From: Methanothrix sp.
GTDB lineage: Archaea; Halobacteriota; Methanosarcinia; Methanotrichales; Methanotrichaceae
Reading direction: 5' to 3'
Assembly: GCA_026394565.1 (NCBI GenBank)
Contig: JAPKYA010000002.1
Coordinates: forward strand, 1-64,000
Length of the DNA: 64,000 nt
Shown here: positions 39,118-49,143 of the stretch, piece after piece
Position numbering within the stretch: position 1 is the stretch's first letter
How the letters are laid out: each line of letters opens with the position of its first letter
The notes under the pieces: generated by a model
Database searches by the model: none
What the model was told of the DNA's origin: nothing
The model's input: only the letters and a program-made list of their open reading frames with translations
Translations under genes and position numbers: made by a program

Positions 39118-40476
39118 ATGGATCAGGCTGCCGTCGTAGTAGTAATATATTTGCTGGCGATGCTCGCCATTGGTGCTTGGGGGCTTCGCATGAAGGGACT
39201 GGAGGATTTCCACCTGGCTGGGCGGAGCATAAAACTGGTTCTTCTTACGGGCACTTTCTGTGCCAGCATCATCGGCGCTTCGGCAACACTGGGCATGGCG
39301 GGCCTGGGCTTTTCCAAAGGCCTGCCCGGGGCATGGTGGATGCTCTCCGGTACGGCCGGACTGCTGGTGCTGGCCACCTTTTTTGCCGGGAAAGTGAGAG
39401 CTAGCGGATGCTACACTCTGCCCGACTTGGTGGGCTCCTTTTATGGAGGAAGGGCAAGGTTTGTCGCCTCCGTTCTCATTGTTGTATCCTGGGTGGGAGT
39501 CATTGCCGTGCAGATTGTGGCATGCGGCAAGGTGCTGGGAGCAGTATTTGGAGGAAACGAGACCTTATTCATGGCAGCATGCACAGCAGTCTTCGTACTC
39601 TACACAGCTCACGGAGGGCAGGGCTCGGTGATAAGGACAGACCTGGTACAGCTCATGATAATCTTAGCGGGAATGATAGTCCTGTTTTTCAGAGCATCAG
39701 AGGCTGCTGGGCCCGGCTTGCTCCTCAGCCAGAGCTTTCCCACGTCGGCAGAGATGGGCGGCTGGGATGTACTGTCCATGCTGCTGGTTGTCGGCTCGGC
39801 ATATCTGGTCGGACCGGACATGTATTCTCGTTTGCTCTCCGCCCATAGCCAGAGAGATGCAAAGATATCCGCTGCGATCGCAGCCGTTATCCTCATTCCC
39901 CTGGCCTTCCTGATCGCATCCCTGGGCATCTTCGCCCGGTCGCTTTACCCGGCAGCATCACCTGAGCAGGCCCTTCCCGTGCTCCTGACAGGATTGCTGT
40001 CGCCCGGCCTAGAAGGACTGGTGGCGGCAGCTCTCCTGGCAGCATTCATGTCCTCAGCAGACACGAGCCTGATGACTGCCACCTCCATTTTAGCTCTGGA
40101 TATTTATAGAAAGGCAAGTCCCGCGTCGAGTGAAAGGAAACTGATGGCCATGTCGAGGCTTTTTGTGTTAATCATAGGTATTCTGGCTTTGGCGTTAGCC
40201 GTCTCAATGCCCGGCATCATCAAGACATTGCTTATCGCTTATACCGTCTTTACCAGCGGTCTGCTCTTGCCGGTTATTGCCGGATTCTACCGAGAGCGTC
40301 TGAGGCTTACGCCTTCCGGAGCTCTGGCAGCGCTGCTGGGTGGCGGGATAACTGCAATCTTCCTGGGCCGGACGTATCCGCTGCTTGGCATGGCGGTCTC
40401 CGCAGCATTCCTATTCGGGGTAAGCTGGTTGGAGAGACAGTATACGAAGCAGGAATGCCGGAACGCAATATTATAA
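39118..40476 (+). CDS. Sodium:solute symporter family (SSSF) transporter
   Basis: MDQAAVVVVIYLLAMLAIGAWG...DFHLAGRSIKLVLLTGTFCASIIGASATLGMAG; STSLMTA-like region SSADTSLMTATSILALDIYR. Confidence 0.93.
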   Translation: MDQAAVVVVIYLLAMLAIGAWGLRMKGLEDFHLAGRSIKLVLLTGTFCASIIGASATLGMAGLGFSKGLPGAWWMLSGTAGLLVLATFFAGKVRASGCYTLPDLVGSFYGGRARFVASVLIVVSWVGVIAVQIVACGKVLGAVFGGNETLFMAACTAVFVLYTAHGGQGSVIRTDLVQLMIILAGMIVLFFRASEAAGPGLLLSQSFPTSAEMGGWDVLSMLLVVGSAYLVGPDMYSRLLSAHSQRDAKISAAIAAVILIPLAFLIASLGIFARSLYPAASPEQALPVLLTGLLSPGLEGLVAAALLAAFMSSADTSLMTATSILALDIYRKASPASSERKLMAMSRLFVLIIGILALALAVSMPGIIKTLLIAYTVFTSGLLLPVIAGFYRERLRLTPSGALAALLGGGITAIFLGRTYPLLGMAVSAAFLFGVSWLERQYTKQECRNAIL

Positions 40477-40558
40477 AAGTTCTTTCGAATGTAATCGCTA
40501 TTGCTAATCCTTAAAAAATATTCAAGAGGCGGGCCCTATTGGCTATTCTCAATTCCAG

Positions 40559-40738
40559 TTACATGAACTGAGCAATAACTACAAAGACCAAAAAGAGCCC
40601 GGTCAACACGGCGACGATGTTCCTGGCATCTGGCCTTTTGATTCCATATTTTTTTGGGCTCTTTGGTTTATTGTTACAAATAAATTCAGTGCCTCTCTCA
40701 TATTGCATCATTTGATCTGTTATTCCAGTAACCGACAT
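40559..40738 (-). CDS. 59-aa predicted small membrane protein
   Basis: MSVTGITDQMMQYERGTEFICNNKPKSPKKYGIKRPDARNIVAVLTGLFLVFVVIAQFM; GGTGAAAT ribosome-binding-like sequence before ATG. Below the ORF-track cutoff. Confidence 0.5.
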   Translation of the reverse strand: MSVTGITDQMMQYERGTEFICNNKPKSPKKYGIKRPDARNIVAVLTGLFLVFVVIAQFM

Positions 40739-41159
40739 TTAATTTCACCTCAACCTTGTTTTTGCTTCATATGCTTCTTTTACCTATTTTACCTTTTTGG
40801 CATAATCATGAAAATGGTCCATATCAATAAAGGGAAAAAGTTAAATAACCATTAATACATCGCAAATGGTAGATGATAAAGAAATGGATGCTCGCGTAAT
40901 TGGCCCGACAGCACTATTTTGCCATGGGGATCGTAGTTATGTTCATTTCTGGCGGCCATAAGATGTTCCCAGTGCAGCTGGGCTGAAGTGGACAGGAAAA
41001 GCGCTCATCGACTAAAACTGGTCCTATTTAGACCTGGCTGTATCAGCGGTAGTCTTAAAAAATACCGAGAATAACTTTGGCAAGGCAGAGAGCCATAGAG
41101 CGGATACTTAATGAAGGACGAACTGAGAATAGGACAATTGTGCCTCGGAGACCAAGGAT

Positions 41160-41519
41160 ATGAGCCGTAAATTTAGCGATCTAAAATCGAGCGATCTGGC
41201 CAAGTTGCCTGGTTTAACATATGATCACGCTTATATTGGAGAAGAGATAATTTATATGCACCTTTTTAATAAAAAGAATATGCACTGGTATCTGGCAGAG
41301 TATGGTCCCATTGGTAAGAAATTCTTCGGATTCTTCGAGAATAAAACGGATGGACTGGCCTCGGGGCAATGCGGCATCGAAGAAATTCTCTATTGGGCGA
41401 AAAGGGGAGATACTCTGGAGCCGATGGTCGATGAAGACTGGAAGCCGATGAAAGCGAGAGAGATTCCTATTCTAACAGAATATGTAAAATTGATGATTTG
41501 CCAGCCGGATTTAACGTAA
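41160..41519 (+). CDS. DUF2958-like small protein
   Basis: MHWYLAEYGPIGKKFFGFFENKTDGLASGQCGIEEIL resembles the DUF2958 core. Confidence 0.55.
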   Translation: MSRKFSDLKSSDLAKLPGLTYDHAYIGEEIIYMHLFNKKNMHWYLAEYGPIGKKFFGFFENKTDGLASGQCGIEEILYWAKRGDTLEPMVDEDWKPMKAREIPILTEYVKLMICQPDLT

Positions 41520-41547
41520 AAACGGGCCTAGCGATCGTGAACCAGTT

Positions 41548-41700
41548 ATGGTTTGGAATTTGAATCTGCTACAGAAATCTACATTGTTGGATACTGATTA
41601 TTTAGGATTAACACACAATGAAAGCGTGTTCACAGTATCGCTATCCACAAACGAGTTCCAAAAGATTCCAACTTATTTATGGATCACGACCGATATTTAG
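41548..41700 (+). CDS. Possible 50-aa small ORF or gene remnant
   Basis: MVWNLNLLQKSTLLDTDYLGLTHNESVFTVSLSTNEFQKIPTYLWITTDI; protein-like composition only. Confidence 0.25.
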   Translation: MVWNLNLLQKSTLLDTDYLGLTHNESVFTVSLSTNEFQKIPTYLWITTDI

Positions 41701-41837
41701 CCCTTTCGGGAAATACCTGGGCAAAAAGACTAAGGCATCTCATTTTCATAAGAGCAAGAACAATTCCTGTCAAATCTTCCATAGTCTTTAATACTGATGA
41801 AGGCAGACCAAAATACAAAAAAAGGCCCGGCGAGCAA

Positions 41838-42287
41838 ATGCCCAGCGTCAAGTATACCAGAATAGAAATAACCCAAGAAGCATACATGGCTTTAGAGGCG
41901 GAAGCCATTCTCCAAGGTAAGACCTTGAAGAAACTCGCATCAGAAATGATATTGAAAGGGGCTTCTAAAAAGGCTCTAAATTTTGTCCAGGAATCAACGG
42001 TTTCAATCGAAGCCAACTTGAATTTTAGCAGAGATAAGCTATCAAGAGTGATAAACGATATCGGCACAACAAAGATAAACATCGATGAGGGCGTTATGGA
42101 GAACGTCCAGAAAAGTCTGGTTGATGAAGGATATCAAGGTGCGATGTTATATGTGGCTCAACATATGGCATCGATGCAACGGGACGAGCTTTTTCGGATA
42201 TTGACAACCTGTCAGCTCAATAGAGTGCCTTCGGCGATGGCTGTGGATATCATTAAGAGTTTGAAGAGAATGCAAGGCGGCAAATAA
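41838..42287 (+). CDS. Hypothetical protein, possible ribbon-helix-helix N-terminus
   Basis: MPSVKYTRIEITQEAYMALEAEAILQGKTLKKLASEMILKGA resembles an RHH DNA-binding segment. Confidence 0.5.
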   Translation: MPSVKYTRIEITQEAYMALEAEAILQGKTLKKLASEMILKGASKKALNFVQESTVSIEANLNFSRDKLSRVINDIGTTKINIDEGVMENVQKSLVDEGYQGAMLYVAQHMASMQRDELFRILTTCQLNRVPSAMAVDIIKSLKRMQGGK

Positions 42288-42394
42288 GCAAAAATGATGA
42301 TATGCTGTGATTTGACTTTTTGGCACCGAGATGCCACTTATCTCATCTTGCACTTTTTGTTATAGTGCTGTGTAGTCCCGAATGTTTGGATATC

Positions 42395-42436
42395 TTTATA
42401 TACCAATGCCGGAATGTGCATTCTCCTCATGGAGAA
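42395..42436 (+). promoter_or_regulatory. kdp promoter region: TATA box, palindrome and leader hairpin
   Basis: TTTATATA (42395-42402); GAATG-TG-CATTC (42412-42423); TTCTCC-TCAT-GGAGAA hairpin (42421-42436). Confidence 0.5.
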
Positions 42437-42604
42437 CGGCGCTGAGCAAGCAAGAAAATCTCTTCGTTTCTTCTCCTTTAAGAGGGATCAGAATAATGGA
42501 ATCAATTGATTTTGTATCCGGCCAACGTGAGCCAGATAAATTTAGAAACAATTAAGTCTTATCAGATTATCTCCTTAAGATTATTTCATTCGAAGGCGAC
42601 AAAA

Positions 42605-44308
42605 ATGTCAATGGAATTTGGTTACATTGCCCTGTTGTTAGGCACCCTGATAGTCCTGGCCGTGCCTACTGGAAGATATATTGCGAAAGTTTTCAACGGC
42701 GAGCCTACCCGAGTTACGCCTCTCTTCCGGCCTGTCGAAAAGGCGTTTTACAGGATGGCGGGTGTGGACGAGACAAGAGAGATGTCCTGGAAGAGCTACG
42801 TTGCCGCCCTCTTGATCTTCAATGCCCTGGGTCTGGCAGCCGTCTTTTTGCTGCAGGAACTGCAGGGCTTTCTTCCTTTCAATCCTCAGAACCTGGGAGC
42901 AGTTCGCTGGGATACGGCCCTCAATACGGCAGTCTCCTTCACCACCAACACCAACTGGCAGGCCTATAGCGGGGAACAGACGATGAGCTATCTCACCCAG
43001 ATGCTGGGCTTGACTGTGCAAAATTTCCTCTCCGCGGCTGTGGGGCTATCCGCAGCCATGGCCGTCATTCGAGGCTTCACTCGCAAAAATGCCGCCACCC
43101 TGGGGAATTTCTGGGTCGACCTCACCCGGTCGGCGCTTTATCTGCTGCTGCCCCTGGCCCTCATTTGGGCCCTCTTATTTGCATCCCAGGGCGTAATTCA
43201 GACCCTGGGCCCCTATGTCATTGCCCATACCCTTGAGGGAGGGGAGCAGGTCATCTCTTTAGGGCCCGTGGCTTCGCAGGAGGCCATCAAATTCCTGGGA
43301 ACCAATGGAGGCGGCTTCTTCAATGCCAACTCCGCCCATCCTTTTGAGAACCCCACGCCCCTCACGGACTTTTTGCAGGTGTTGGCCATGCTGCTGATAG
43401 CGGCATCGCTTCCCTTCGCCTTTGGAGCAATGGTCAATAACCCCAGACAGGGCTGGGCCATATTTGCGGCCATGTTCATTCTTTACCTGATGGGTTTGGG
43501 CTTCGCCCTCTGGGCGGAAGAACAGGGGAGCCCCCTGCTGGAGAGGCTGGGCGTGGCCGGCGGAGTCAATATGGAGGGCAAAGAGGTGCGCTTCGGCATA
43601 GTGCCATCGGTGCTCTTTGCCCAGTCTACCACAGTAACCTCCGATGGAGGCGTGAACAGCATGCACGACAGCTTTATGCCTCTAGCCGGCCTGGTTCTGC
43701 TTTTTAACATGTGCATAGGCGAGGTGATCTTCGGCGGAGTCGGGGTGGGACTGATAGGCATTTTCTTCTATGCCATCATGACCATGTTCTTAGCCGGCCT
43801 GATGATCGGCCGCACTCCTGAGCTCTTCGGCAAAAAACTGGAGCCCTTCGAGATGAGAATGGCCGTCATCGGTTTGCTGGCTCCTTCCATCGCTCTGCTG
43901 ATGCTGGCAGGTCTTGCCATAGTACTGCCCCAGGGCCTCCTTAGCCTGAACAACGGCGGCCCGCACGGACTCTCTGAGATCCTCTATGCTTTCGCCTCGG
44001 CCTGCGGCAATAACGGGTCCGCCTTTGCCGGCCTGAACGCCAACACCACCTTCTACAACCTGACCCTGTCTCTGGCGATGCTGGTAGGCAGATTTGCCAC
44101 GATATTGCCGGCGCTGGCCATAGCCGGCTCCCTGGCGGCAAAGAGGATAGTGCCCGCCAGCACGGCAACATTTCCCGTCGCCAGTCCGCTCTTCGTGATC
44201 ATGTTGGTAGGCACGGTCATCATAGTCGGGGCTCTGACCTTCTTCCCAGTCTTTGTGCTTGGCCCCATACTCGAGCACCTGCTGATGCAGGCTGGCAGGA
44301 CCTTTTAA
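42605..44308 (+). CDS. kdpA: Potassium-transporting ATPase subunit KdpA
   Basis: [61 protein letters not shown]. Confidence 0.96.
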   Translation: MSMEFGYIALLLGTLIVLAVPTGRYIAKVFNGEPTRVTPLFRPVEKAFYRMAGVDETREMSWKSYVAALLIFNALGLAAVFLLQELQGFLPFNPQNLGAVRWDTALNTAVSFTTNTNWQAYSGEQTMSYLTQMLGLTVQNFLSAAVGLSAAMAVIRGFTRKNAATLGNFWVDLTRSALYLLLPLALIWALLFASQGVIQTLGPYVIAHTLEGGEQVISLGPVASQEAIKFLGTNGGGFFNANSAHPFENPTPLTDFLQVLAMLLIAASLPFAFGAMVNNPRQGWAIFAAMFILYLMGLGFALWAEEQGSPLLERLGVAGGVNMEGKEVRFGIVPSVLFAQSTTVTSDGGVNSMHDSFMPLAGLVLLFNMCIGEVIFGGVGVGLIGIFFYAIMTMFLAGLMIGRTPELFGKKLEPFEMRMAVIGLLAPSIALLMLAGLAIVLPQGLLSLNNGGPHGLSEILYAFASACGNNGSAFAGLNANTTFYNLTLSLAMLVGRFATILPALAIAGSLAAKRIVPASTATFPVASPLFVIMLVGTVIIVGALTFFPVFVLGPILEHLLMQAGRTF

Positions 44309-44319
44309 GGAGTGATGAT

Positions 44320-46356
44320 ATGCACATCAATAAGTCCGATTTATGGCAGACTTCCCAGATAAAGCAGGCCATTTTAGATTCCATCCCCAAGCTGGACCCG
44401 CGCCGCCTCTGGCGCAGCCCAGTGATGCTCGCCGTGGAGATGGGCGCCATTCTGACCACACTGATCACGGCGCGCGATTTGATCACGGGCGGGAATGCGG
44501 GATTCGACGGCCAGATCAGCCTCTGGCTCTGGTTCACCATACTCTTCGCCAACTTCGCTGAGGCTCTGGCGGAAGGGCGGGGCCGGGCTCAGGCTGAGAC
44601 TCTTCGCAAGGCGAAGAGCGAGGCCATAGCCCAAAGATTGTCGGCCAATGGCAGCATCGAGCAGGTATCGGCCCTGCAGCTTGTCAAAGGCGATCTTGTT
44701 CTGGCAAAGGACGGCGAGACCATCCCCAGCGACGGCGAGATCGTAGAGGGAGTCGCACTGGTGGATGAATCAGCCATCACGGGCGAATCGGCACCAGTAG
44801 TTCGCGAGGCTGGAGGCGACCTCTGCGGCGTCACTGGCGGCACTAGAGTACTCTCCGGGAAGATCAAGATCCTCATCACTGCGGACCCGGGCAAGACCTT
44901 CCTTGACCAGATGATCGGCATGGTGGAGAGCGCCAAGCGCCAGAAGACTCCCAATGAGCAGGCTCTGGAGATACTGCTCATAGGTCTTACAGGGCTGTTC
45001 GCAGTGGTGGTAATCAGCCTGGAGGTCTTTGCCGGGTATATGGGTCTCATCGTTTCCGTGCCAGTGCTGGTGGCGCTGCTGGTCTGCCTGATGCCCACCA
45101 CTATCGGCGGCCTGCTGCCAGCCATCGGCATCGCCGGCATGGACAGGCTGCTTTCTCATAACGTCATCGCCATGAGCGGCAGGGCGGTGGAGGCCTCGGG
45201 CGACGTGGATGTGGTGCTCATGGACAAGACCGGCACCATCACCCTGGGAAACAGAATGGCCACACAGTTCCTGCCAGCAGTTGGAGTGACGAAAGAGGAG
45301 CTGGCTACGGCTGCGATGTATTCCTCCCTGGCGGACGAGACGCCGGAAGGGCGCAGCATAGTGGATCTGTGCAAGGAGACTCTGGGCATCCGCGGCAGGG
45401 ATATCCGGGCGCCGGATGGCTCCTCATTCATCCCCTTCAGTGCCGAGACTCGCATGAGCGGCATAGACTGGAGCGGGAGGGAGATTCGCAAAGGTGCCCA
45501 TGACGCCATTGAGGAATATGTGAAAAATAAGGGCGGTGCAATGCCTGAGAGCATCAGAGCTGCAGTTGACAGCATTGCGAGAGATGGCGGCACACCTCTG
45601 GTCGTCGCCGATGGCGCGAGGATTTTGGGGGCCGTCCGTCTGAAGGATGTGCTCAAGGAGAATATCAAGGAGCGCCTATCTCGCCTGCGATTGGTTGGCA
45701 TTCGCTCAGTCATGATCACGGGAGACAATCCCATGACGGCGGCAGCCATCGCCGCGGAGGCTGGAATCGATGACTTCATCGGCCAGGCCCGACCGGAGGT
45801 CAAGCTGGAGGCCATTCGAAAATATCAGAGGGAAGGGCACCTGGTGGCGATGATTGGAGACGGCACCAACGATGCCCCGGCTCTGGCCCAGGCCGATGTG
45901 GCCGTGGCCATGAATGCAGGAACTCAGGCCGCCAGGGAGGCGGCCAACATGGTGGATCTGGACTCCAATCCGGCCAAGCTGCTGGACATAGTGGAGATCG
46001 GCAAACAGATATTGATCACCAGAGGGGCGCTGACCACATTCAGCGTGGCCAACGATGTCTCCAAGTACTTCGCCATCATCCCCGCCATATTTGCGGCCGA
46101 GTATCCCATGCTGGGTGTGCTGAACGTCATGCATCTGGCTACGCCGAGCAGCGCGGTGCTTTCCGCGATTATCTTCAATGCCATCATCATCCCTCTCTTG
46201 ATACCGCTATCACTGCGAGGCGTGCGCTACACGCCCACGACCGCCTCCGAGCTGCTGCGACGCAATTTATTGATCTACGGCCTGGGCGGACTGGCAGTGC
46301 CTTTCATCGGCATCAAACTGATCGACATGCTGGTTATTTTCCTGCATCTGGAGTGA
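44320..46356 (+). CDS. kdpB: Potassium-transporting ATPase subunit KdpB
   Basis: P-type ATPase [42 protein letters not shown]. Confidence 0.97.
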   Translation: MHINKSDLWQTSQIKQAILDSIPKLDPRRLWRSPVMLAVEMGAILTTLITARDLITGGNAGFDGQISLWLWFTILFANFAEALAEGRGRAQAETLRKAKSEAIAQRLSANGSIEQVSALQLVKGDLVLAKDGETIPSDGEIVEGVALVDESAITGESAPVVREAGGDLCGVTGGTRVLSGKIKILITADPGKTFLDQMIGMVESAKRQKTPNEQALEILLIGLTGLFAVVVISLEVFAGYMGLIVSVPVLVALLVCLMPTTIGGLLPAIGIAGMDRLLSHNVIAMSGRAVEASGDVDVVLMDKTGTITLGNRMATQFLPAVGVTKEELATAAMYSSLADETPEGRSIVDLCKETLGIRGRDIRAPDGSSFIPFSAETRMSGIDWSGREIRKGAHDAIEEYVKNKGGAMPESIRAAVDSIARDGGTPLVVADGARILGAVRLKDVLKENIKERLSRLRLVGIRSVMITGDNPMTAAAIAAEAGIDDFIGQARPEVKLEAIRKYQREGHLVAMIGDGTNDAPALAQADVAVAMNAGTQAAREAANMVDLDSNPAKLLDIVEIGKQILITRGALTTFSVANDVSKYFAIIPAIFAAEYPMLGVLNVMHLATPSSAVLSAIIFNAIIIPLLIPLSLRGVRYTPTTASELLRRNLLIYGLGGLAVPFIGIKLIDMLVIFLHLE

Positions 46357-46946
46357 GGAATATGTTCGAATTTGCAAAAGAAATAAGGCCTGCAGTGACT
46401 TTGTTCCTGGCCTTCACTCTGCTCACCGGTCTCGCCTATCCTCTGTTCATAACCGGCATAGTCCAGACTGCCATGCCTGCCAAGGCCGAGGGAAGCCTGC
46501 TGGTAGTTGACGGCAGAATCGTGGGCTCAGAGCTCATCGGCCAGACATTCCAGAGCCCCGGCTACTTCCATGGACGGCCTTCTTATGTCAATTACAGCGC
46601 CAACGGCTCAGGTGCCAGCAACCTCGGGCCAACCAGTGCCAGGCTTATGGAAGAGGTGAGCCGAAGGATAGATCAAGTCCGGCGCGAGAATGGGCTGTCA
46701 ACTGATCAGAGCGTGCCCGCTGATCTGGTCCTGACCTCAGGCAGCGGCCTGGACCCGCACATAAGCCGGCAGGGAGCAATAGAGCAGGTGGCGCGCGTGG
46801 CCGAAGCGAGAGGACTTACGCATTCTGCTGTGCAGGCGCTGGTCGATCAAAATGTCGAGCCTGCCATGCTTGGCATACTGGGGCAGGAGAGGGTGAACGT
46901 GCTCAGGCTCAACCTGGCCCTGGATGAGGTGACGAGGGAGAGTTAG
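46353..46946 (+). CDS. kdpC: Potassium-transporting ATPase subunit KdpC
   Basis: [46 protein letters not shown]. Confidence 0.95.
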   Translation: MRNMFEFAKEIRPAVTLFLAFTLLTGLAYPLFITGIVQTAMPAKAEGSLLVVDGRIVGSELIGQTFQSPGYFHGRPSYVNYSANGSGASNLGPTSARLMEEVSRRIDQVRRENGLSTDQSVPADLVLTSGSGLDPHISRQGAIEQVARVAEARGLTHSAVQALVDQNVEPAMLGILGQERVNVLRLNLALDEVTRES

Positions 46947-46949
46947 ACA

Positions 46950-48923
46950 ATGGAGATGGATTGCCGTCCGGATCCGGATCAATTATTGCAGCAACTTCAG
47001 CATGAAGAGAGCGTGGCCAGCAGCAGCCGCGGACATCTCAAGATTCTCCTTGGCGCGGCTGCGGGCGTCGGCAAGACCTACAAAATGCTCGAAGAGGCAC
47101 AGCAACTAAAAAAGAGCTGTGTGGATGTCGTTGTCGCACTGGTGGAGACACATGGACGGCATGATACCGAGGTCCTGCTGGAGGGACTGGAGGTCACTGC
47201 GCGCTGCCGTCTCGATCGAGGCGGCCTGGAGACCCTGGAGATGGATCTGGACGCAGTCCTGGCCCGCCATCCGGCCATCGCCCTGGTGGACGAGCTGGCT
47301 CATACCAACGCACCGGACCTTCGTCATGCCAAGCGCTACCAGGATGTAGAAGAGCTGCTGGATGCGGGCATCGGCGTCTACACAACCCTGAACATCCAGC
47401 ACATTGAGAGCCTCAACGATATCGTATTTCAAATCACGGGCGTGCGGGTTCGAGAGACTCTGCCGGACAGGATATTAGAGCTGGCCGATGAGATAGAAGT
47501 CGTAGATCTGACTCCGGAGGATCTGCTGCAGCGGTTTAAGGACGGCAAGGTGTACGTGCCCGCCCAGGCAGAGCAAGCCGTGCAGCGCTTTTTCCGCAAA
47601 GGCAACCTGTTGGGACTGCGAGAGATAGCTCTGAGATATGCAGCCCGCATGGTGGATGAGGACATGCGCTCCTACATGGAGAGGCATGGCATCCTGGGCC
47701 CCTGGCCGGCCGGATCGAGGTTGTTGGTCTGCATCACCGCCAGTACCTTCTCAGAGCGGCTGGTACGCATAGGGCAGCGCATGGCTGCAGACCAGGATGC
47801 CGAGTGGTTCGGGGTTTATGTAGAATCTCCTCAAGAGACATCATCCACACAGATCGCTCGGAATCAGCTGGCGCGCAACTTGACACTGGCAAGGGAGCTG
47901 GGGGCAAAGGTTCAGATTCTGAGCGCACAGAATATCGCCGAGGAGGTCATCGCCTTCTCCAGAGAGCATAATATCACCGTCATCGTCGTCGGACTGCCGC
48001 GTCGCCGTTCGTGGAACAGATGGTGGAGGGGGTCAGTGGTAAACGAGATCATAAGACGAAGTGGACAGATCCATGTGCTCGTCATCGGCGGCGCAGAAGC
48101 CGATATAGCGAAACAAGAGGCCCCGTCGCTTGCGGGCGACATAAACTGGCGGCAGCTCTCCGGCAGCCTCTTAATCGTAGCGGCAACGGTCGTCTTTTGC
48201 TGGCTGCTGCAAAACCAGCTGGGCCTCATCAACATCGCCATGATCCTGCTCTTGCCTGTGATCTACAGCGGAATGACCTGGGGCAGGCGCTCAGGTCTGA
48301 TTGCATCAATCCTGGCCGTAGCCGCCCTGGATTTCTTCTTCGTGCCTCCCAGAATGACACTGGCAGTTGAAGATCTGCTCTATCTGCCCATGTTCATCGT
48401 TTTCGTTATAGTAGGAATAATAACCAGCTTTCTGGCGGATGTGGTGAGATGGCAGGGAGAGGGCGCCCGTCAAAGGGAGCGCTTTGTCTCCAATCTCTAT
48501 TCCTTCAGTCGCAACCTGATGGCAGCCGGGAACGGGGAAGAACTTCTGAGCTCTGCCGCCAGAGAGATTGCAGAGGCCTTCGAGTGTGAAGTGATGATAC
48601 TGCTGCCTGACGAAACCGGACGGTTGAAGGAACGGGCCAAGATGGGAGAACACCTGATATTTGATGAGCGCAAGCTGGGTGTGGCCACCTGGGTCCTCAG
48701 ACACGGCCAGGAAGCAGGACACGGCACTGAGACTCTTTCCTCAGCGACGCTTTTTTACCTGCCTCTTAAGACCAAAGAAGTCACCATTGGAGTGCTGGGT
48801 GTGGGATTGGGCAAGGCGGAACAGCTCTTGCTGCCTGAACAGAAGAGGTTACTGGAAGCATTCACGAACATCCTGGCCTTGTCTTTAGCCCGTAGCACGA
48901 ATTCGTCATCTACAAAAATATAA
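46950..48923 (+). CDS. KdpD-like sensor protein lacking the histidine-kinase module
   Basis: KdpD domain GAAAGVGKTYKMLEEA...VDELAHTNAPDLRHAKRYQDVEELLDAGIGVYTTLNIQHIESLND, UspA-like, four-TM DUF4118-like and GAF-like regions; ends before any HisKA/HATPase. Confidence 0.9.
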   Translation: MEMDCRPDPDQLLQQLQHEESVASSSRGHLKILLGAAAGVGKTYKMLEEAQQLKKSCVDVVVALVETHGRHDTEVLLEGLEVTARCRLDRGGLETLEMDLDAVLARHPAIALVDELAHTNAPDLRHAKRYQDVEELLDAGIGVYTTLNIQHIESLNDIVFQITGVRVRETLPDRILELADEIEVVDLTPEDLLQRFKDGKVYVPAQAEQAVQRFFRKGNLLGLREIALRYAARMVDEDMRSYMERHGILGPWPAGSRLLVCITASTFSERLVRIGQRMAADQDAEWFGVYVESPQETSSTQIARNQLARNLTLARELGAKVQILSAQNIAEEVIAFSREHNITVIVVGLPRRRSWNRWWRGSVVNEIIRRSGQIHVLVIGGAEADIAKQEAPSLAGDINWRQLSGSLLIVAATVVFCWLLQNQLGLINIAMILLLPVIYSGMTWGRRSGLIASILAVAALDFFFVPPRMTLAVEDLLYLPMFIVFVIVGIITSFLADVVRWQGEGARQRERFVSNLYSFSRNLMAAGNGEELLSSAAREIAEAFECEVMILLPDETGRLKERAKMGEHLIFDERKLGVATWVLRHGQEAGHGTETLSSATLFYLPLKTKEVTIGVLGVGLGKAEQLLLPEQKRLLEAFTNILALSLARSTNSSSTKI

Positions 48924-49143
48924 TATAGATTTAACGGAAACTCTTATATCCAAAGATCGCCACTACGGCGAGCTTCAGATGAAATCAACTGCAAAGGCAC
49001 GTCTTCAATGGAATAGGCCGGTTGACAGAGGTTTGAAACCTTGAAAGAATTCAGCGACCATCTTAACTTGGCAGAAGAGACGCCCGAACCTTGCGCTCCA
49101 CTCTTGAAGCCTGAACCCTGGGCTTGAATTCGGGGGAGGGGAG

